A DNA stretch of 64,000 nucleotides from Rhodohalobacter halophilus (GTDB taxonomy: Bacteria > Bacteroidota > Rhodothermia > Balneolales > Balneolaceae). Both the position numbers and the translations under genes were made by a program. The notes beneath the pieces are model-generated. The model saw only the letters and a program-made list of their open reading frames with translations, did no database searches and was not told the DNA's origin. Shown piece by piece: positions 61,578 through 64,000 of the stretch. Position 1 is the stretch's first letter, and each line of letters opens with the position of its first letter. The stretch covers positions 1-64,000 of the forward strand of contig NZ_MDWE01000036.1 of the NCBI RefSeq assembly GCF_001715195.1, read 5' to 3'.

Positions 61578-62837
61578 TTAATTGGACTTGTATTCAGATG
61601 AGATCTCTGTAGATGTTGCCCCTTTTATCGCCTCTACCGTTGTTCGATCGGCATCCCAGTCCGGTTTGGCATAATCGATTACTTCAACATACCCGCCATC
61701 TTTCGAGCGGATGCGGAACTGCTCCGTATTCGGCTTGCCCTCCAAAACCGTCTCAAGATGATCAAAAAATTTCTCCAGATCATCCTCATGTATTAAATCT
61801 TCCAGCTTCAATGTCACGGCTTCGTCGGCGGTAATTCCGGTAATTTTGCTAAAGCTGTCTGAGACATATTCAAACAGATAGGAATCACCATTATGTGGAA
61901 CAAGCTTATAGTTAAAGTCTTTATCCTGTTCAAAAACCCTGTCAAAATCTGCATTCCGTTTCGATAACATCGCCATGATACGTTTCTGCAGAGACTTATT
62001 CTCAAAGGCCATACGTGCAATCTGCTGTCCCTGAACATTCAGCAGACGGCTGTTCACTTTCACTTCCACAGAACTGCCTTTCTTGTTTTTGATGACAAGT
62101 TCAAATGTTCGGTTATCGAAATCGCTGGGTTTAAATGAGTCGAACTTATGCTTAAACGACTCAACCAGCTCATCTTCAAGTATTTCCCAAACTTTAAGTT
62201 TTTTCAGCTCTTCATCAGCATAACCTGTCAGATCGCGGAATGCCTTATTGGAAGTGGTAATGTTTCCTTGTTCATCCACATCCACGAGTGTCTTTTTACT
62301 CTCTTCCAAAAGCTGATCGAACTCCATTTCTGAATCAACCACCTTCTTTTCAGAGCGCTTACGCTCGGTAATATCATGTTGATAAGAAACCCAGTGCGTC
62401 AGTTCACCCTTTTCATTGGTGAGCGGATGAATATCCCACTGATTGATAAATTCCGTTCCATCCTTTCGATAGTTCACGGTATGCCCAAAAAAGGTTTTGC
62501 CCTCTTTCAGTCTCTGTTTCAGTTTATCCAGAACCTTCCGGTCTGTTTTCTCGCCCTGCAATATTCGGGGAGTTTTACCAATCACCTCATCCCGCGTGTA
62601 TCCGGTCATTTTCGTAAAACCGTCGTTCACATAAACAATTTTGGGGCCGGGTTTTTCGAGGTTCAGATCGGTAATCAGTATAGAGTCGTAGTCACTGCGA
62701 ATAGCTCTTTCAAGTAATTTGAGGCTATCCCTGGCCTGGTCTCTCTCTTGTGTGATCTTTTCGAAAATACTTTTCAGCTCTTCAAACGATTGATCATCTT
62801 TTGCGAGCGACTTTATTTTCTGTTCTAAATTATCCAT
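61578..62837 (-). CDS. PAS-only signalling protein with three PAS domains
   Basis: 419 residues from ATG 62837 (a TTG one codon upstream is possible). A coiled N-terminus (about 1-45) precedes PAS1 (about 50-165), PAS2 (about 180-285) and PAS3 (about 305-405). PAS1 closely follows the LOV pattern (FTKMTGYTRDEVIGKTPRILQG, then NYRKDGTEFINQW), but the photoactive Cys of GxNCRFLQ is Pro here, so it cannot form the flavin-cysteinyl adduct. No kinase, cyclase or DNA-binding output is present. It is probably a sensor that acts through protein contact, or a scaffold. A 60-base gap separates it from sufE downstream. Confidence 0.85.
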   Translation of the reverse strand: MDNLEQKIKSLAKDDQSFEELKSIFEKITQERDQARDSLKLLERAIRSDYDSILITDLNLEKPGPKIVYVNDGFTKMTGYTRDEVIGKTPRILQGEKTDRKVLDKLKQRLKEGKTFFGHTVNYRKDGTEFINQWDIHPLTNEKGELTHWVSYQHDITERKRSEKKVVDSEMEFDQLLEESKKTLVDVDEQGNITTSNKAFRDLTGYADEELKKLKVWEILEDELVESFKHKFDSFKPSDFDNRTFELVIKNKKGSSVEVKVNSRLLNVQGQQIARMAFENKSLQKRIMAMLSKRNADFDRVFEQDKDFNYKLVPHNGDSYLFEYVSDSFSKITGITADEAVTLKLEDLIHEDDLEKFFDHLETVLEGKPNTEQFRIRSKDGGYVEVIDYAKPDWDADRTTVEAIKGATSTEISSEYKSN

Positions 62838-63014
62838 CAAACTATACTGATTTTTCTTACTGATTTACTCTTTAAAGCAATAACTGTTGCTTTTCGTTCA
62901 GAGTCTTATTTTTAGTCAAAAGGTTTAAACGGTAATTGCACTCCATATCATTCCATTTATTTACGCTTTTCCCATTTTTCTCAAAACATTAATGATAAGA
63001 GGGCCTGAAATAGA

Positions 63015-63048
63015 AAAGACTGCGAAAGTATAACACTCCGCAGTCTTT
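63015..63048 (-). terminator. Terminator of the acyl-CoA dehydrogenase gene
   Basis: AAAGACTGCG and CGCAGTCTTT, a perfect 10-bp inverted repeat with a 14-base loop, starting 21 bases after the stop; TTCT follows on the minus strand. Confidence 0.75.
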
Positions 63049-63069
63049 AAATCACTCTTTTGAAATATT

Positions 63070-64000
63070 CTAACCTTCTTTAAGAATAATTTTGGCGATG
63101 GTTTGCAGCTGCATATTGGACGTTCCTTCATAGATTTTTCCAATTTTTGCGTCGCGATAATATTTCTCCACCGGATACTCTTTCACATATCCGTAACCAC
63201 CGTAAAGATCTACAGCCATGGAGCTCACTTTTTCCGCCACTTCCGAGCTGTAATATTTAGCCATTGCAGCCTCTTTTAAGAAAGGCTGACCGGCCTCTTT
63301 CAATCTGGCTGCGTTATACACCAGCAACCGCGCCATTTCCAGCTGTGTAGCCATTTCGGAGAGCTGGAATTGAACCCCCTGAAAGTCTGCGATGGCTTTC
63401 CCAAACTGCTTTCGCTCTTTCGTGTATGCAATGGCGGCATCAAAGGCTCCCTGTGCAATACCAATCATCTGAGCTCCAATTCCAATCCGTCCTTCATTGA
63501 GCGTTTCAATAGCCACTTTATAGCCTTTACCTACTTCCCCGAGAACATTCTCCTTCGGCACCCGAACATCTTCAAGCAACAGCTCGCAGGTTGAGCTGGC
63601 GCGAATACCCAGCTTATTCTCTTTCTTTGATACGGAAAAACCTTCCATACCGCGCTCTACAATAAACGCCGTAATTCCCTTATAACCTGCTGATGGATCA
63701 ACCGTAGCAAAAATCAGAAAGATGTCTGCTTCATTTGCATTGGTAATCCAAAGCTTGGTTCCGTTCAGGATGTAATCATCCCCGTCCTCTTTTGCAGAAC
63801 ACTTCAGGGCAAATGCGTCACTTCCCGACCCGGCTTCACTCAGGCAATATGCACCGACTTTTTCAGTTGCAAGCTGGGGTAAAAACTTTTTCTTCACCTC
63901 ATCGGATCCCCAGTTTAAAAATGCATTGTTTACCAATGTGTTTTGAACATCCATAAACACACCTACTGAGGCGTCCACTCGAGATATCTGCTCAATGGCC
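63070..64000 (-). CDS. Acyl-CoA dehydrogenase (partial, N-terminus outside window)
   Basis: The frame is open to the window edge, giving about 310 C-terminal residues. The acyl-CoA/FAD-binding [16 protein letters not shown] block, [43 protein letters not shown] and the C-terminal [32 protein letters not shown] (the active-site base Glu is in YEGTSN) are all present. It is a short/medium or branched-chain type flavoenzyme making trans-enoyl-CoA and passing electrons to ETF. The upstream residues ([14 protein letters not shown]) show the frame continues past the edge. Confidence 0.96.
   Translation of the reverse strand, partial: AIEQISRVDASVGVFMDVQNTLVNNAFLNWGSDEVKKKFLPQLATEKVGAYCLSEAGSGSDAFALKCSAKEDGDDYILNGTKLWITNANEADIFLIFATVDPSAGYKGITAFIVERGMEGFSVSKKENKLGIRASSTCELLLEDVRVPKENVLGEVGKGYKVAIETLNEGRIGIGAQMIGIAQGAFDAAIAYTKERKQFGKAIADFQGVQFQLSEMATQLEMARLLVYNAARLKEAGQPFLKEAAMAKYYSSEVAEKVSSMAVDLYGGYGYVKEYPVEKYYRDAKIGKIYEGTSNMQLQTIAKIILKEG

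Overview
The window reads as chromosome of a heterotrophic, aerobic bacterium of the Bacteroidota/Balneolota type (inference; Balneolota looks likeliest). Support comes from the gene content: an exonuclease-fused DnaE, a TPR-CHAT protein, a split 5'-nucleotidase, a DUF6580 membrane protein and an LHR-type ligase/exonuclease pair. A TAnnTTTG-like -7 element also lies before trxB. Genes are dense, mostly on the minus strand after 16 kb, with many 1-4 base stop/start overlaps. There is one tRNA gene, and I see no rRNA, CRISPR array, integrase, transposase or prophage.

Layout. 0-5.4 kb: the tail of a membrane protein, a membrane-anchored TPR-CHAT protein, tRNA-Leu(GAG) and DNA polymerase X. 5.4-8.8 kb: tryptophan 2,3-dioxygenase and an SF1 helicase, with three repeat-rich intergenic blocks around them. 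8.8-16.4 kb: mutS-gntR, then a plus-strand run (BrkB, 3-methyladenine glycosylase, YceI, DUF6580, short-chain dehydrogenase). 16.5-22.6 kb: ComM/YifB, DUF4342, and trxB divergent from the pntAA-pntAB-pntB transhydrogenase. 22.6-34.6 kb: PQQ-type sugar dehydrogenase, LEA2 lipoprotein, uracil-DNA glycosylase, RecQ, M24 peptidase, IlvE, split 5'-nucleotidase, DUF4412, MnmA, HNH nuclease. 34.7-43.8 kb: PiT-like permease, glutamate dehydrogenase with an RsbW-like ATPase, a complete RND efflux operon and thioredoxin. 43.9-53.1 kb: DnaE, alpha/beta hydrolase, ThpR, acylphosphatase, OxyR and a K+/H+ antiporter. 53.1-64 kb: MBL exonuclease, TPR histidine kinase, ATP-dependent ligase, HemW, gamma carbonic anhydrase, DsbA-like protein, SufE, a PAS-only protein and a truncated acyl-CoA dehydrogenase.

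Two themes run through the window. DNA replication and repair is heavily represented (PolX, SF1 helicase, MutS, Mpg, ComM, UDG, RecQ, HNH, DnaE, MBL exonuclease, ligase). So is thiol/NADPH redox control (TrxB, TrxA, transhydrogenase, OxyR, DsbA-like). Divergent placement of pnt (NADPH supply) and trxB (NADPH use) makes joint regulation plausible.

I did not find a convincing new multi-gene system. The best leads are the CHAT protein with its membrane-protein neighbour, the DnaE fusion whose PHP metal site looks eroded, a LOV-like PAS protein lacking the photoactive cysteine, the structured intergenic repeats around kynA and the helicase, and a 29-residue membrane micro-ORF.
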